Made by a program: the position numbers and the translations under genes. From assembly GCA_040902105.1 (NCBI GenBank), contig JBBDXW010000019.1, positions 1 to 42,252 of the forward strand: 42,252 nt of DNA, given 5' to 3'. This stretch comes from IDS-8 sp040902105 (GTDB lineage: Bacteria > Pseudomonadota > Gammaproteobacteria > Steroidobacterales > Woeseiaceae). Of the stretch, positions 16,193 through 24,612 are shown piece by piece. The notes beneath the pieces were generated by a model. That model saw only the letters and a program-made list of their open reading frames with translations. It was not told where the DNA came from and made no database searches. Positions within the stretch are counted from its first letter, which is position 1. Each line of letters begins with the position of its first letter.

Positions 16193-16651
16193 ATGCAGAA
16201 GAAGTTCAAGGCCTTGACGATTTCTTTGGCCATTATCTTCAGCGCATCGCTCGTCGCGATGGCGGAGACGGCGCCCAAAGATGCGAAAGACTATCGAACG
16301 TACGTGATGAAGTCGTTGGGCGGACATGTCGGCGCCGCATCGATGCATGCGCGCGGCATCGTGGGCGATAACGGGTTTCTTGCGGCGCACGCCGAAGGTC
16401 TGGCCAACGGCGCTGCAGAGCTGAAGCACCTGTTCCCGGCCGGTTCAGATGTCGATGACTCTGAAGCGCTGCCCGTCATCTGGGAAGAACCGGAGGAGTT
16501 TCAGAAGGCGATAGGCAATGCGCAGAAGGCGACGGCGGCATTCCGCGAGGCCGTGGCCGGCGGCGACAAAGCCGCCATCGGCGCGGCGTTTCGCGACGTC
16601 GGTGCGGCTTGCCGGGGCTGCCATGACCGGTTTCGCGTCGACGACGATTGA
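16193..16651 (+). CDS. Cytochrome c' type monohaem protein
   Basis: The protein has 152 residues with a signal peptide (LTISLAIIFSASLVAMAET), so it is periplasmic. The mature part is a four-helix bundle with a single haem site, CRGCH, close to the C-terminus (DVGAACRGCHDRFR), the arrangement of cytochrome c' and cytochrome c-556. The family binds NO or acts as a small electron carrier. The start is supported by CGGAG eight bases upstream. It overlaps the diheme cytochrome gene by four bases (TTGA), so the two are translationally coupled. Confidence 0.9.
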   Translation: MQKKFKALTISLAIIFSASLVAMAETAPKDAKDYRTYVMKSLGGHVGAASMHARGIVGDNGFLAAHAEGLANGAAELKHLFPAGSDVDDSEALPVIWEEPEEFQKAIGNAQKATAAFREAVAGGDKAAIGAAFRDVGAACRGCHDRFRVDDD

Positions 16652-17508
16652 AGGGTCTTCGTCCCGTTTTTTGCTGTACGGCCGCCGCCGGGCTGATGTG
16701 CACGGCCGCTCCGCTGCAGGCGGATGATGCGCTGGTCGAACGCGGCAGATACCTGATTCATGCGGGCGGTTGCGTGACCTGTCATACGGACGAAAGCGAG
16801 GACGCCGTGCAATTCACCGGCGGGCGTGCGCTCGAATCACCCTTCGGTACCTTTTACGTACCGAATATCACGCCCGACAAAAGAACCGGTATCGGCAACT
16901 GGTCGGACGAGGAATTCGTTCGGGCATTCTGGGACGGGCTCAGTCCGGACGGCGAGCATTATTTTCCGGCCTTTCCTTTCACGTCATACACGGGAGTATC
17001 GCGCGATGATTTGCTCGCGATGAAGGCTTTCCTCTTCAGTCTCGAGCCGGTCGAAAAGGAGAATCGGGAGCATGACTTACCGTTCATGATGTCATCAAGG
17101 CGGTCCGCCGGCGCCTGGAAGGCACGCTATTTCGAAGCCGGCCGCTTCGTGCCCGACCCTACGCAAAGCGATCAGTGGAACCGCGGCGCCTACCTGGTCC
17201 GCCACTTGGGCCACTGCGGCGAATGCCACACACCCCGCAATCGCCTCGGCGCACTTCGGGACACCCATCAACTTCGCGGAAACCCGGACGGGCCGGACGG
17301 TGAGAAGATGCCGAACATCACTGCCGATCCGGACGATGGGATCGGCGACTGGTCGTTGAGCGACATCGAGTATTTTCTCGATATCGGCATGTTTCCGGAC
17401 GGTGACTTTGCGGGTGGCTCGATGTCTCCCGTCATCGAAGATAACACCAGCCAACTGTCTCGCGACGATCGACTGGCTATCGCCACCTACCTCAAATCCT
17501 TGAACTAA
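16648..17508 (+). CDS. Diheme cytochrome c, periplasmic
   Basis: The protein has 286 residues and starts at TTG overlapping the upstream stop as TTGA. After a signal peptide (TAAAGLMCTAAPLQADD) come two cytochrome c domains, with haem sites CVTCH near residue 43 and CGECH near residue 190. The motifs GGRALESPFGTFYVPNITPD and MPNITADPDDGIGDWS resemble the cytochrome subunits of membrane alcohol or aldehyde dehydrogenases. No dehydrogenase is adjacent, so its donor is unknown; together with the cytochrome c' it forms an electron-transfer pair. At 17251-17269 the coding sequence shares 19 nt with an intergenic F2 repeat at 23612-23630. The local peptide GALRDTHQLRGN still fits the family's spacing. 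Confidence 0.9.
   Translation: MKGLRPVFCCTAAAGLMCTAAPLQADDALVERGRYLIHAGGCVTCHTDESEDAVQFTGGRALESPFGTFYVPNITPDKRTGIGNWSDEEFVRAFWDGLSPDGEHYFPAFPFTSYTGVSRDDLLAMKAFLFSLEPVEKENREHDLPFMMSSRRSAGAWKARYFEAGRFVPDPTQSDQWNRGAYLVRHLGHCGECHTPRNRLGALRDTHQLRGNPDGPDGEKMPNITADPDDGIGDWSLSDIEYFLDIGMFPDGDFAGGSMSPVIEDNTSQLSRDDRLAIATYLKSLN
17251..17269 (+). repeat. F2 repeat sequence inside a coding region
   Basis: Nineteen bases, GCACTTCGGGACACCCATC, are identical to 23612-23630 downstream of the sugar dehydrogenase. They contain the F2 core GGGACACCCAT and continue with CAACTTCG. The copy is in frame in the diheme cytochrome and lies between the second haem site and the next conserved motif. Confidence 0.7.
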
Positions 17509-17584
17509 CTCGTAAATCAGCAGATTGCGCCAAATCTGCGGCGAATCGCGGCGCCGATCGAAATGGGCAAAAGACACACGTCGG

Positions 17585-17706
17585 CAAATCGGGGACAAAT
17601 CGGGCAAATCGGGGACACCCATGACAAATCGGGGACACCCATCAATCGAGCCCAACTGGGCGAGTTCAACTGGGGACACCTACGAGTTATCCAATTGAAG
17701 ACACCC
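17585..17706 (+). repeat. F2 repeat island B, upstream of the transposase
   Basis: Three units starting with CAAATCGGGGACA lie at 17585, 17605 and 17625, exactly 20 bp apart; two continue with CCCAT. Diverged copies follow at 17667-17681 (CAACTGGGGACACC) and 17691-17706. The gap from 17509 to 17815 otherwise holds no gene. A TATCCACA plus TTTTCCACA pair at 17742-17759 looks like DnaA-box sequence but stands alone. Confidence 0.9.
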
Positions 17707-17815
17707 GAGGTACTAACCCGGCGCACGACTGAGTTAGGAGTATCCACAGGTTTTTCCACATATCGTCACGTATGCGGCGATTTCCGAACAACAACTCGAG
17801 AAAGACGGTCTTTGT

Positions 17816-18832
17816 CGGGGACAGTTAACGGATAGAGTAGGCCCAGGTTCAGGGAGGAACCGCACAATGACCGTACCGAGAAAACAGCAAATCAGCCTGG
17901 AGCACACTCGTTACTACCATTGCACTTCGCGCTGTGTGAGGCGCGCGTTTCTTTGTGGAAAAGACAGATTCACAGGAAAAAACTTTGAGCACAGGCGGCA
18001 ATGGATTGAAGACCGGTTGGTGCAGCTCGCATCTGTTTTTGCAATTGATCTGATCGCGTACGCCGTCATGCACAACCACTATCACGTGGTACTTCGAGTC
18101 ACAACGGAAAGGGCCGCGATGTGGTCGGATGAGGAGGTCACGGAACGCTGGTCGAAGCTGTTTTCCGTACCGGAATATGGTGCCGGGAAAAGCCCGCTGC
18201 CCATCTGGAGAAGTCGCCTCACGAGTATAAGCTGGTTCATGCGCTGCATTAACGAACCGCTTGCCCGCCGGGCGAACCGGGAGGATGACTGCAGTGGCCG
18301 ATTTTGGGAGGGTCGGTTCAAACTTCAGGCTCTACTCGATAACACTGCGCTTCTCAAGTGCATGATCTATGTGGATTTGAATCCAGTTCGTTCCGGCGTC
18401 GCGCGCTTACCCGAATGCTCACACCACACATCTATCAAAGCTCGGATCCAGGCCAGGGACTCTCATTTGGTCGGGTTCAGTGACAAGCCGGGCCGCGTCA
18501 GCGAACCATTAGCCATGACGTACCGCCAGTATGTGAAGCTGATTGATTGGACCGGTCGTTGCGTCCGATCCGGCAAGCGCGGCCGCATTCCTTCCGATTG
18601 CGCGCCCATTCTCGAGCGAATGCGATTGTCGCGCGAACAGTGGACGCGCGAAGTTTGCCATTACGGGCGCTGGTATTACCGCGCTGTCGGTTCCCTGACT
18701 TCAATGGAGAGATACTGTGCTTACCTGGGTCAGCAGTGGCTCAAAGGATCGTCCAGATCCACGTCGTGTCCAGCCTGAGCCGCCCTTACCTTCACGTAAT
18801 GGCACAGATCAGCAGCCACTAAGTTGTCCCCG
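17816..18832 (+). mobile_element. Putative Y1-transposase element bounded by inverted CGGGGACA ends
   Basis: CGGGGACA at 17816-17823 and TGTCCCCG at 18825-18832 flank the transposase gene as an 8-bp inverted pair. They overlap the core of the F2 repeats that lie on both sides. IS200-like and REP-associated transposases recognise subterminal hairpins rather than long inverted repeats, so the true ends could lie slightly outside. A small hairpin AAAGAC/GTCTTT at 17801-17813 is just outside the left end. Confidence 0.5.
17867..18778 (+). CDS. Y1 (HUH) transposase, IS200-like / REP-associated type
   Basis: The protein has 303 residues with an N-terminal Y1 transposase domain. The opening SLEHTRYYHCTSRCVRRAFL is typical. 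The metal-binding HUH motif is in YAVMHNHYHVVLRV near residue 70, and the presumed catalytic tyrosine is in KCMIYVDLNPVRSG near residue 167. Such enzymes nick single-stranded DNA at hairpins; the REP-associated branch (RAYT) is domesticated and spreads short palindromes rather than itself. A SD-like AGGGAGG lies eight bases before the ATG. F2 repeats lie on both sides and across the window, so this enzyme is the obvious candidate for spreading them. That link is an inference. Confidence 0.9.
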   Translation: MTVPRKQQISLEHTRYYHCTSRCVRRAFLCGKDRFTGKNFEHRRQWIEDRLVQLASVFAIDLIAYAVMHNHYHVVLRVTTERAAMWSDEEVTERWSKLFSVPEYGAGKSPLPIWRSRLTSISWFMRCINEPLARRANREDDCSGRFWEGRFKLQALLDNTALLKCMIYVDLNPVRSGVARLPECSHHTSIKARIQARDSHLVGFSDKPGRVSEPLAMTYRQYVKLIDWTGRCVRSGKRGRIPSDCAPILERMRLSREQWTREVCHYGRWYYRAVGSLTSMERYCAYLGQQWLKGSSRSTSCPA

Positions 18833-18976
18833 CATGTAACGACCTGCCTGTTATAACCGCCGTAGTTGCGCGGCGTTCTCATTGATGATTCTTTGTGAGT
18901 CGCTGTTCCCGTCTGCGGACAGATTATTAAGTCGATTGCAAACTGCGGAACCTTAAGCTTGTGATCCTTGCAAATT

Positions 18977-19070
18977 GTGGGTGTCCTTAAGTTCCTTAAG
19001 TTCGGTGGGTGTCCTTAAGTTGCTTAGCTTAAGTTGCTTAAGTTTTTTCCTTAAGGTTTTTGTGGGTGTC
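18977..19070 (-). repeat. F2 repeat island C, AflII-rich, downstream of the transposase
   Basis: Read on the minus strand, F2 cores GGACACCCAC occur at 18977-18987 and 19005-19015, and GGGACACCCAC at 19062-19072. The first two are preceded by AACTTAA. Between them the DNA is built of CTTAAG palindromes (around 18951, 18986, 18995, 19014 and 19051) and is much more AT-rich than its surroundings. The gap from 18833 to 19092 has no gene. The island ends about 20 bp from the stop of the gamma-glutamyltransferase gene. Confidence 0.8.
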
Positions 19071-19092
19071 CCTATTTGATCCCTATTTTATT

Positions 19093-20805
19093 TCAGTAAC
19101 TGGCGGTGCCGCCGTCTTCCGCACGGGAGTCTGAGGCGCCGAGAAAAGCATCGTTTTCACGATCGTGGTAGACGCCCATGGCAGACCCTATGCCGTCGAT
19201 CCGGCGAACGCTGTGGCCAAGCCTTTCATACAGTTTGATGGTGTCCGGTGAAAAGCCACGTTCCTCGATCAGAGTACGGTCCGGCAGCCATTGATGATGA
19301 ATTCTGCCGGCTTCGATAGACTCGGCGATCGTCATGCCGTGATCGATGACGTTCAGGATCGTCTGCAGCGTAGTGTTGATAATGGTTTTCCCACCGGGCG
19401 TGCCCGTCGCGAAAACGGGGGCGCCATCCTGCGCCACGATTGTCGGTGTCATGCTGGACAACATGCGCTGCTCCGGGCGAATGCGATTTGCTTCGGTTCC
19501 AATGCGGCCGCTGACGTCGGTCACCCCAGGCACCGCGTTGAAGTCACCCATTTCGTTGTTCAGAAGAAAGCCTGCTCCTTCGACCACGATGTGTGACCCG
19601 TAACTCCACTCCAGCGTATAGGTCAGAGAAACCATATTGCCGTCTTTATCGACAATTGAAAAATGTGTTGTTTGATCGCTTTCGTAACGCTCCGCGAAAA
19701 GCACGGGATCGCTTTCCGAGGCGCGCGTTAAAACAATGCTGCCGCGCAAGTCATCGGCGTGCGCCTTGGAGATCAACCGCTCGACCGGCATATCTTCATT
19801 GAAATCGGGGTCGCCGAGATAGCGCGCGCGATCCGCATACGCGCGGCGCATCGACTCGGTCAGTAAATGCAGGTACCGCGCAGAATTGTGACCGGCTTCT
19901 GCGAGATCGAAGCCCTCAAGGATATTGAGCATTTCAACAAGCGCAACGCCACCGGAGCTTGGCGGCCCCATACTGACAATTTCGTAGCCTCTGTAAGTGC
20001 CGCGGATCGGCTCGCGCTGCACCGCCTCGTATTGTTCGAGATCCTCGAGCGTGATGATACCGCCGTTGGCAGCCATGAAATCGGCGATGAGCGCCGCGGT
20101 TTCGCCGCCATAGAATCCGGCTTGCCCCTGATCCCGAACACGCTCAAGCGTCTTCGCCAGATCCTTCTGAACCCAGGTATCTCCTGGCTCGTAGAACGTG
20201 CCGGCTGCTTTGAGAAAAACGTTCGCAGAACCAGGATATTTTTCCCAATGTTCCTTGCGGTCCTTGAAATCTTCGTGCAGCTTCCAGCTGACCGGGATGC
20301 CGTCGCGTGCGAGCTGAACCGCCGGTGCTACCAGGTCCGACCATTCGAGTTGGCCGTATTCACGGTGCGCCATGGCGAGTCCGGCAACCGTGCCCGGAAC
20401 CCCGACGGCGAGTATCCCTTCGTGATTCGAATTGCTCCGAACGTTACCCTCTTCGTCGAGATACATATCCTCGGTAGCTGCGAGCGGTGCTTTCTCGCGG
20501 AAGTCGAACGTCGTCGCCTCACCGTCCGCTCCGTAATAGACGAGAAAACCACCACCACCGATATTGCCCGCGGTGGGCCAGGTGACCGCCAGCGCAAATG
20601 CCGTCGCAACGGCCGCGTCAACAGCATTTCCGCCTTTCCTTAGCGTATCGATGCCGACTTCGGATGCCAGCGCCGATGACGATGCGACGACGCCATTCTT
20701 GCCGCGAACGGCGCTGCGGCCTGCAGCGGCAGCGCCGATCGAAGTCAAAAGCAGCGCTGCGGAGAGTGTTGCTGCGATAAGATCACGTATTCTGAACATA
20801 TGCAT
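19093..20805 (-). CDS. ggt: Gamma-glutamyltransferase, periplasmic
   Basis: The protein has 570 residues with a signal peptide (LIAATLSAALLLTSIGAAAAG). The large-subunit hallmarks are present: GVVASSSALASEVGIDTLRKGGNAVDAAVA and PTAGNIGGGGFLVYY, then FREKAP. The precursor is expected to cut itself before the threonine of TTHFSIVDKDGN at about residue 379, which becomes the nucleophile of the small subunit. SMGPPSSGGVALVEML and ATGTPGGKTIINT also fit. The enzyme moves or hydrolyses gamma-glutamyl groups, for example from glutathione, and releases amino acids for uptake. It is transcribed towards the transposase and its repeats. An alternative start is the next ATG, two codons later. Confidence 0.95.
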   Translation of the reverse strand: MHMFRIRDLIAATLSAALLLTSIGAAAAGRSAVRGKNGVVASSSALASEVGIDTLRKGGNAVDAAVATAFALAVTWPTAGNIGGGGFLVYYGADGEATTFDFREKAPLAATEDMYLDEEGNVRSNSNHEGILAVGVPGTVAGLAMAHREYGQLEWSDLVAPAVQLARDGIPVSWKLHEDFKDRKEHWEKYPGSANVFLKAAGTFYEPGDTWVQKDLAKTLERVRDQGQAGFYGGETAALIADFMAANGGIITLEDLEQYEAVQREPIRGTYRGYEIVSMGPPSSGGVALVEMLNILEGFDLAEAGHNSARYLHLLTESMRRAYADRARYLGDPDFNEDMPVERLISKAHADDLRGSIVLTRASESDPVLFAERYESDQTTHFSIVDKDGNMVSLTYTLEWSYGSHIVVEGAGFLLNNEMGDFNAVPGVTDVSGRIGTEANRIRPEQRMLSSMTPTIVAQDGAPVFATGTPGGKTIINTTLQTILNVIDHGMTIAESIEAGRIHHQWLPDRTLIEERGFSPDTIKLYERLGHSVRRIDGIGSAMGVYHDRENDAFLGASDSRAEDGGTASY

Positions 20806-20985
20806 CGTTAACGTTCCCGGTGCGGCAAATTAACAAACGAAGTGTCGAGAGAGCGCGGCAAATTCATGTTGTTGGATGACAGCCGCCGCGGCACAAAAGA
20901 TGGCGCATTCTACAGCAATGCCGTCCATGAAGGACTCATGCGCAAAAGTTTGATCTGAAACCCAAATACGAAAGGCGATCGGTCG

Positions 20986-22305
20986 ATGGCACGAGCAATC
21001 CCGAAATCCGGCGTGACACGGGACTTATACGACTTGCTGACCGGCGACGAAGATGCGCGCGTGTGCCGCGAGATCCCTGAGGCGGCGTGTCGCGAACAGC
21101 CGAGGAATTTTTTTATCCACGTTGCGTCTCTGGTGGCGACTAAAACTGGAGACAGGCTGTCGAGTTCGAAGCTGGTGTTGTCGTGGCTGCTGACGAGTCT
21201 AGGTGCTCCCCATTTCATGCTTGGTCTACTGGTCCCCGTCAGGGAGGCACTGTCGCTGATTCCGCAACTTTTTGTCGCGGGGGCAATACGACGTGTAGGC
21301 GTACGCAAATGGTTCTGGGTTGCCGGCAGTATCGTCCAGGGACTCGCTGTCCTCGCGATGGCGCTGGTCGCGCTTACACTGACAGGCTCGGCAGCCGGCT
21401 GGAGCATCCTTGGCTTGCTGGTTGTTTTCAGCCTGGCGCGTGGCGTCTGCTCGGTTGCAGCGAAGGACGTGTTGGGAAAAACCATCAGCAAGAGCCGGCG
21501 TGGCACGGTCACCGGTTATGCGTCGTCTGCTGCAGGGGCAATCACTATCGGCGTCGGCTTCATGGCTGTCGCGATGGAACCGGGCAATGACGGGATAGCG
21601 ATCTTCGGTGGAATGCTGGTGATCGCCGGCGCGCTTTGGATTCTCGCGGCACTTGTCTTTAGCCGGCTCGCGGAGTACAGCGGTGCCACCGAGGGCGGCG
21701 GCAACGCCATCACGGAAGCGCTGCGCCAGATACATCTCATCCGCGATGACAGGAATCTGAGACAGTTCCTGATCGTTCGAACCTTGTTGCTGTCGACGGC
21801 ATTGGTCGCGCCGTTTTACGTCAGCCTGGCGAGCGAATTCTCCGGTGGCGCGCTGACGCAGTTTGGAGCCATGTTGATGGCGACTGGCGCCGCCAGCTTT
21901 CTCAGTGCGCCGGTCTGGGGCCGGATGGCGGACCGTTCGAGCCGCCAGGTTATGGCCGCGGCCGCGTTGCTTGCTGCCATCGCAGGTGTCCTTACGGCAG
22001 GCCTCGGGCAGACGCCCGCGCTGCCTTACCCGGCGCTCGCGTTTTCTGCCACGTATTTCCTGCTCAACGTTGCACACGCCGGTGTGAGAGTCGGGCGCAA
22101 GACACATCTGATTGACATTGCGACGGTCGAAAATCGGGCGAGTTATGTTGCTGTCAGCAATACGTTCATTGGCTTGATGCTGATTGCAGGAGGAGCCTTC
22201 GGCGGCATAGCTTCCATCGCTGGCGCGACTACCGTTATCCTGTTGTTGTCTGCAGTATCGCTCATTGCCGCGGGCGCAGCGTGGCGGCTAGACGAGGCGC
22301 AGTAG
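20986..22305 (+). CDS. Major facilitator superfamily transporter
   Basis: The protein has 439 residues with about twelve hydrophobic segments, for example WVAGSIVQGLAVLAMALVAL, WSILGLLVVFSLARGVCSVA and ATTVILLLSAVSLIAAGAAW. The loop SAPVWGRMADRSSRQVMAAA after helix 8 matches the MFS A-like motif. The first 45 residues are soluble and charged (DLYDLLTGDEDARVCREI), which is unusual. Substrate is not recognisable. It is divergent from the gamma-glutamyltransferase gene, with 180 nt between them, so a link to glutamyl-peptide products is possible but unproven. The sugar dehydrogenase follows after 126 nt on the same strand. Confidence 0.85.
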   Translation: MARAIPKSGVTRDLYDLLTGDEDARVCREIPEAACREQPRNFFIHVASLVATKTGDRLSSSKLVLSWLLTSLGAPHFMLGLLVPVREALSLIPQLFVAGAIRRVGVRKWFWVAGSIVQGLAVLAMALVALTLTGSAAGWSILGLLVVFSLARGVCSVAAKDVLGKTISKSRRGTVTGYASSAAGAITIGVGFMAVAMEPGNDGIAIFGGMLVIAGALWILAALVFSRLAEYSGATEGGGNAITEALRQIHLIRDDRNLRQFLIVRTLLLSTALVAPFYVSLASEFSGGALTQFGAMLMATGAASFLSAPVWGRMADRSSRQVMAAAALLAAIAGVLTAGLGQTPALPYPALAFSATYFLLNVAHAGVRVGRKTHLIDIATVENRASYVAVSNTFIGLMLIAGGAFGGIASIAGATTVILLLSAVSLIAAGAAWRLDEAQ

Positions 22306-22431
22306 GGGCGCCAGCAAAGGTGAAGGCGCAAGCCAAGGACGGACGAGGAATACCGACGGTCGCAATGCGCCCGCGTGTTATAAATAGAGCCTGTGTGCAC
22401 GGCGAATAATACGAAGTTAAAGGAACCGGTC

Positions 22432-23583
22432 ATGAATCGTTTTTTTGTGTTTGTCACAGTCATCACTCTGTCGGCCTGCACTGCAGAGTCACGGTCCAGC
22501 GCCGCAGCACAAGCCACCTCGAATGACCGGCCGTTCATCGCTACGCCGGTTGCCACGTTGGACGAACCCTGGGCGATGACGTTCTTGCCCGACGGCCGGC
22601 TGCTGATTACCGAGAAGAAAGGACGCCTGCTGGTGGTCACGCAGGATGGCAGCACGTCGCCGCCTGTGTCGGGCGTTCCCGAGGTGGATTACGGTGGCCA
22701 GGGCGGCTTCGGTGACGTGGTGCTGCATCCGGAATACGCGGACAACGACACAATTTATCTGAGCTACGTTGAGGCCGGCGAGGGCGACGTGCGCGGCGCG
22801 GCGGTGATGCGCGCAACACTGACGTTGAACGATGACGGCGGGTCACTGAGCGATCAGCAAGTCATTTGGCGCCAGGATCCGAAAGTGACGGACAACGGCC
22901 ACTATGGACACCGAATTGCGTTTTCCGACGACGGCTACTTGTTTATCTCATCGGGTGAGCGGCAAAAATTCACGCCGGCCCAGGACATGCAGCAAAACCT
23001 TGGCAAAATCGTTCGCCTGAACGATGACGGGTCCGTGCCTTCCGACAACCCGTTTGCCGATCAGGGAGGCGTCACCGCGCAGATATGGTCGCTCGGACAT
23101 CGCAACCCGCTTGGCCTGGCCTTCGATGCAGACGGCCGCCTCTGGAATCTGGAAATGGGGCCCCGTCATGGCGACGAATTGAATCTCGTTATTCGTGGCA
23201 AAAACTACGGCTATCCGCTTGTATCGAACGGCAACCACTACGATGGCCGCGACATTCCCGATCACGACACGCGGCCGGAACTCGAGGCACCGAAGGCATT
23301 CTGGGTGCCGGCGATTTCACCGGCGGGCCTGATGTTTTATTTGGGCGACTTATTTCCGGCCTGGAGAGGCAACGCTTTCCTCTGCGGCTTGTCGTCGCGG
23401 GCACTCATCCGGGTCGAGATCGACGGCGATACGGCGGCCGAAACCGAACGATTTGAGATGGGCCAGCGAATCCGCGAGGCAGAGCAGGGCCCGGATGGCG
23501 CAATATGGCTGCTCGAGGACGAAGAAGATGATGGGGGCAAGGGTGGACGATTGCTCAAGCTGACACCGTCACAAACTCGATAA
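22432..23583 (+). CDS. PQQ-dependent sugar dehydrogenase (Asd/YliI-like), lipoprotein
   Basis: The ATG at 22432 is chosen because AAAGGA lies seven bases upstream and a lipoprotein signal follows (FFVFVTVITLSACTA, cysteine at about 16). The mature part is a six-bladed propeller of the GDH-B/soluble aldose dehydrogenase family: LDEPWAMTFLPDGRLLITEK, GGQGGFGDVVLHPEY, GHYGHRIAFSDDGYLFISSG, SLGHRNPLGLAFD and MGPRHGDELNLV. These residues surround PQQ and calcium. The enzyme oxidises aldoses in the periplasm and passes electrons to the respiratory chain. No PQQ synthesis genes lie in the window. An F2 island begins 28 nt after the stop. Confidence 0.9.
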   Translation: MNRFFVFVTVITLSACTAESRSSAAAQATSNDRPFIATPVATLDEPWAMTFLPDGRLLITEKKGRLLVVTQDGSTSPPVSGVPEVDYGGQGGFGDVVLHPEYADNDTIYLSYVEAGEGDVRGAAVMRATLTLNDDGGSLSDQQVIWRQDPKVTDNGHYGHRIAFSDDGYLFISSGERQKFTPAQDMQQNLGKIVRLNDDGSVPSDNPFADQGGVTAQIWSLGHRNPLGLAFDADGRLWNLEMGPRHGDELNLVIRGKNYGYPLVSNGNHYDGRDIPDHDTRPELEAPKAFWVPAISPAGLMFYLGDLFPAWRGNAFLCGLSSRALIRVEIDGDTAAETERFEMGQRIREAEQGPDGAIWLLEDEEDDGGKGGRLLKLTPSQTR

Positions 23584-23611
23584 TCCGGACCGACGTCAGC
23601 ATTTCCGGGCA

Positions 23612-23851
23612 GCACTTCGGGACACCCATCGATTTCGGGAGCTAATTCGGGAGCTAATTCGGGACAGCCACCAAAGCTCTGCTGCCCCAGACGTCTGGTG
23701 CTCACCGAAATTCGTGCATTTGTCGTGTCGCTCGCTGCCGCGTGCCCGGGGGCGTTGCAGCCTATTTCCTGATTCGACTCACTTCGCGCTGCGCTATTAG
23801 TCAAACAATGGGTGTCCTCAATTGAGACCTCAATTGAGTCTCCTCAATTGA
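23612..23851. repeat. F2 repeat island D, with inverted halves
   Basis: The left half on the plus strand reads CACTTCGGGACACCCATC at 23613-23630, then two direct copies of GAGCTAATTCGG at 23639-23650 and 23651-23662, then GACAGCCACC. The right half is inverted: ATGGGTGTCC at 23809-23817 is followed by CTCAATTGAG at 23817-23826, again at 23829-23838, and CTCAATTGA at 23843-23851. The tract runs up to the TGA stop of the hotdog-like gene at 23853. The rest of the 269-nt gap holds no gene. Confidence 0.85.
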
Positions 23852-23852
23852 T

Positions 23853-24599
23853 TCAATCGGCGCCGAGCTGGATGTGGCGGTCTACTTCGATCCAGGTGGC
23901 GTGGCAGTAGGCGAGGGGGGTGGCGGCTTCCCCGAAGAGGGTTGCATGCGCGAAGTATTTTCGTCCATCGCGGCCGGTCCGGTGTGCGGCGATGATGCAT
24001 TTTTCGCCGATTCCGGGCCGCTGCCGGATGGTGACTGCCTGGCGGCCGAGCAGGATCGTGGGAAAGCCGGCGGGGGAACCCACGGCGAAGGCGGTGGGAC
24101 AGTCGAGTGATGCCCAGACGAATTCGGCGGACACGTGGCCGTTGACATCGGCCATGTAGGGCTCCGGTATCCAGGGGGCGGCGACGACGCCGGACCAGTC
24201 GGTATCGTTGGCGTCGACGGGGCCGCAGAAAATCCGCAGCCCGTCACCCGGAGCCCGATCCGGTCCGCAGACATAACACATAGGCAACTTGTGGAAGGAC
24301 GCATCGAAGGTTCGCGCGGTCGCTGCGACCGCCTGGCCAAACGTTGGTGCAGCCACTTCGTCGTCGGCTATCTCGCGAGGATAAGCGGTGGCGATCAGTT
24401 GCTCGCCGTCGTATAGCGCGATGGAATTGCCGGACTCGGCAACGACCGCCATTGTCGTCTCCAGAGGCGGGGGCTTACGCAGCGTCACTTCTGCCGGGCC
24501 GTCAATGAATGCGGCAAGCCGTCCGCAGCTATAACCGCCATTGGCGGAATTCGGCGGTCCGCGAAACCGTCGCTCTATGATAATCGTGCCAAGCTGCAT
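23853..24599 (-). CDS. Hotdog-fold thioesterase-like protein
   Basis: The ATG at 24599 (MQLGTIIIERRF) gives 248 residues; the open frame upstream to 24653 is F3 repeat sequence. The N-terminal RFRGPPNSANGGYSCGRLAAF and the two-part layout suggest a double hotdog fold, as in acyl-CoA thioesterases, with a second half around NGHVSAEFVWASLDCPTAFA. A CYVCGPDR motif separates the halves. No signal peptide is seen, so it is cytoplasmic. The family assignment is moderate and no substrate can be given. It is transcribed away from the PA2778-type operon and its stop abuts an F2 island. Confidence 0.65.
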   Translation of the reverse strand: MQLGTIIIERRFRGPPNSANGGYSCGRLAAFIDGPAEVTLRKPPPLETTMAVVAESGNSIALYDGEQLIATAYPREIADDEVAAPTFGQAVAATARTFDASFHKLPMCYVCGPDRAPGDGLRIFCGPVDANDTDWSGVVAAPWIPEPYMADVNGHVSAEFVWASLDCPTAFAVGSPAGFPTILLGRQAVTIRQRPGIGEKCIIAAHRTGRDGRKYFAHATLFGEAATPLAYCHATWIEVDRHIQLGAD

Positions 24600-24612
24600 C
24601 GTTTGATCCCCA

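Noticed and set aside
17742..17759. TATCCACA and TTTTCCACA resembling DnaA boxes
   Set aside because: Only two imperfect boxes occur, with no dnaA, dnaN or AT-rich unwinding region nearby; an origin is not supported.
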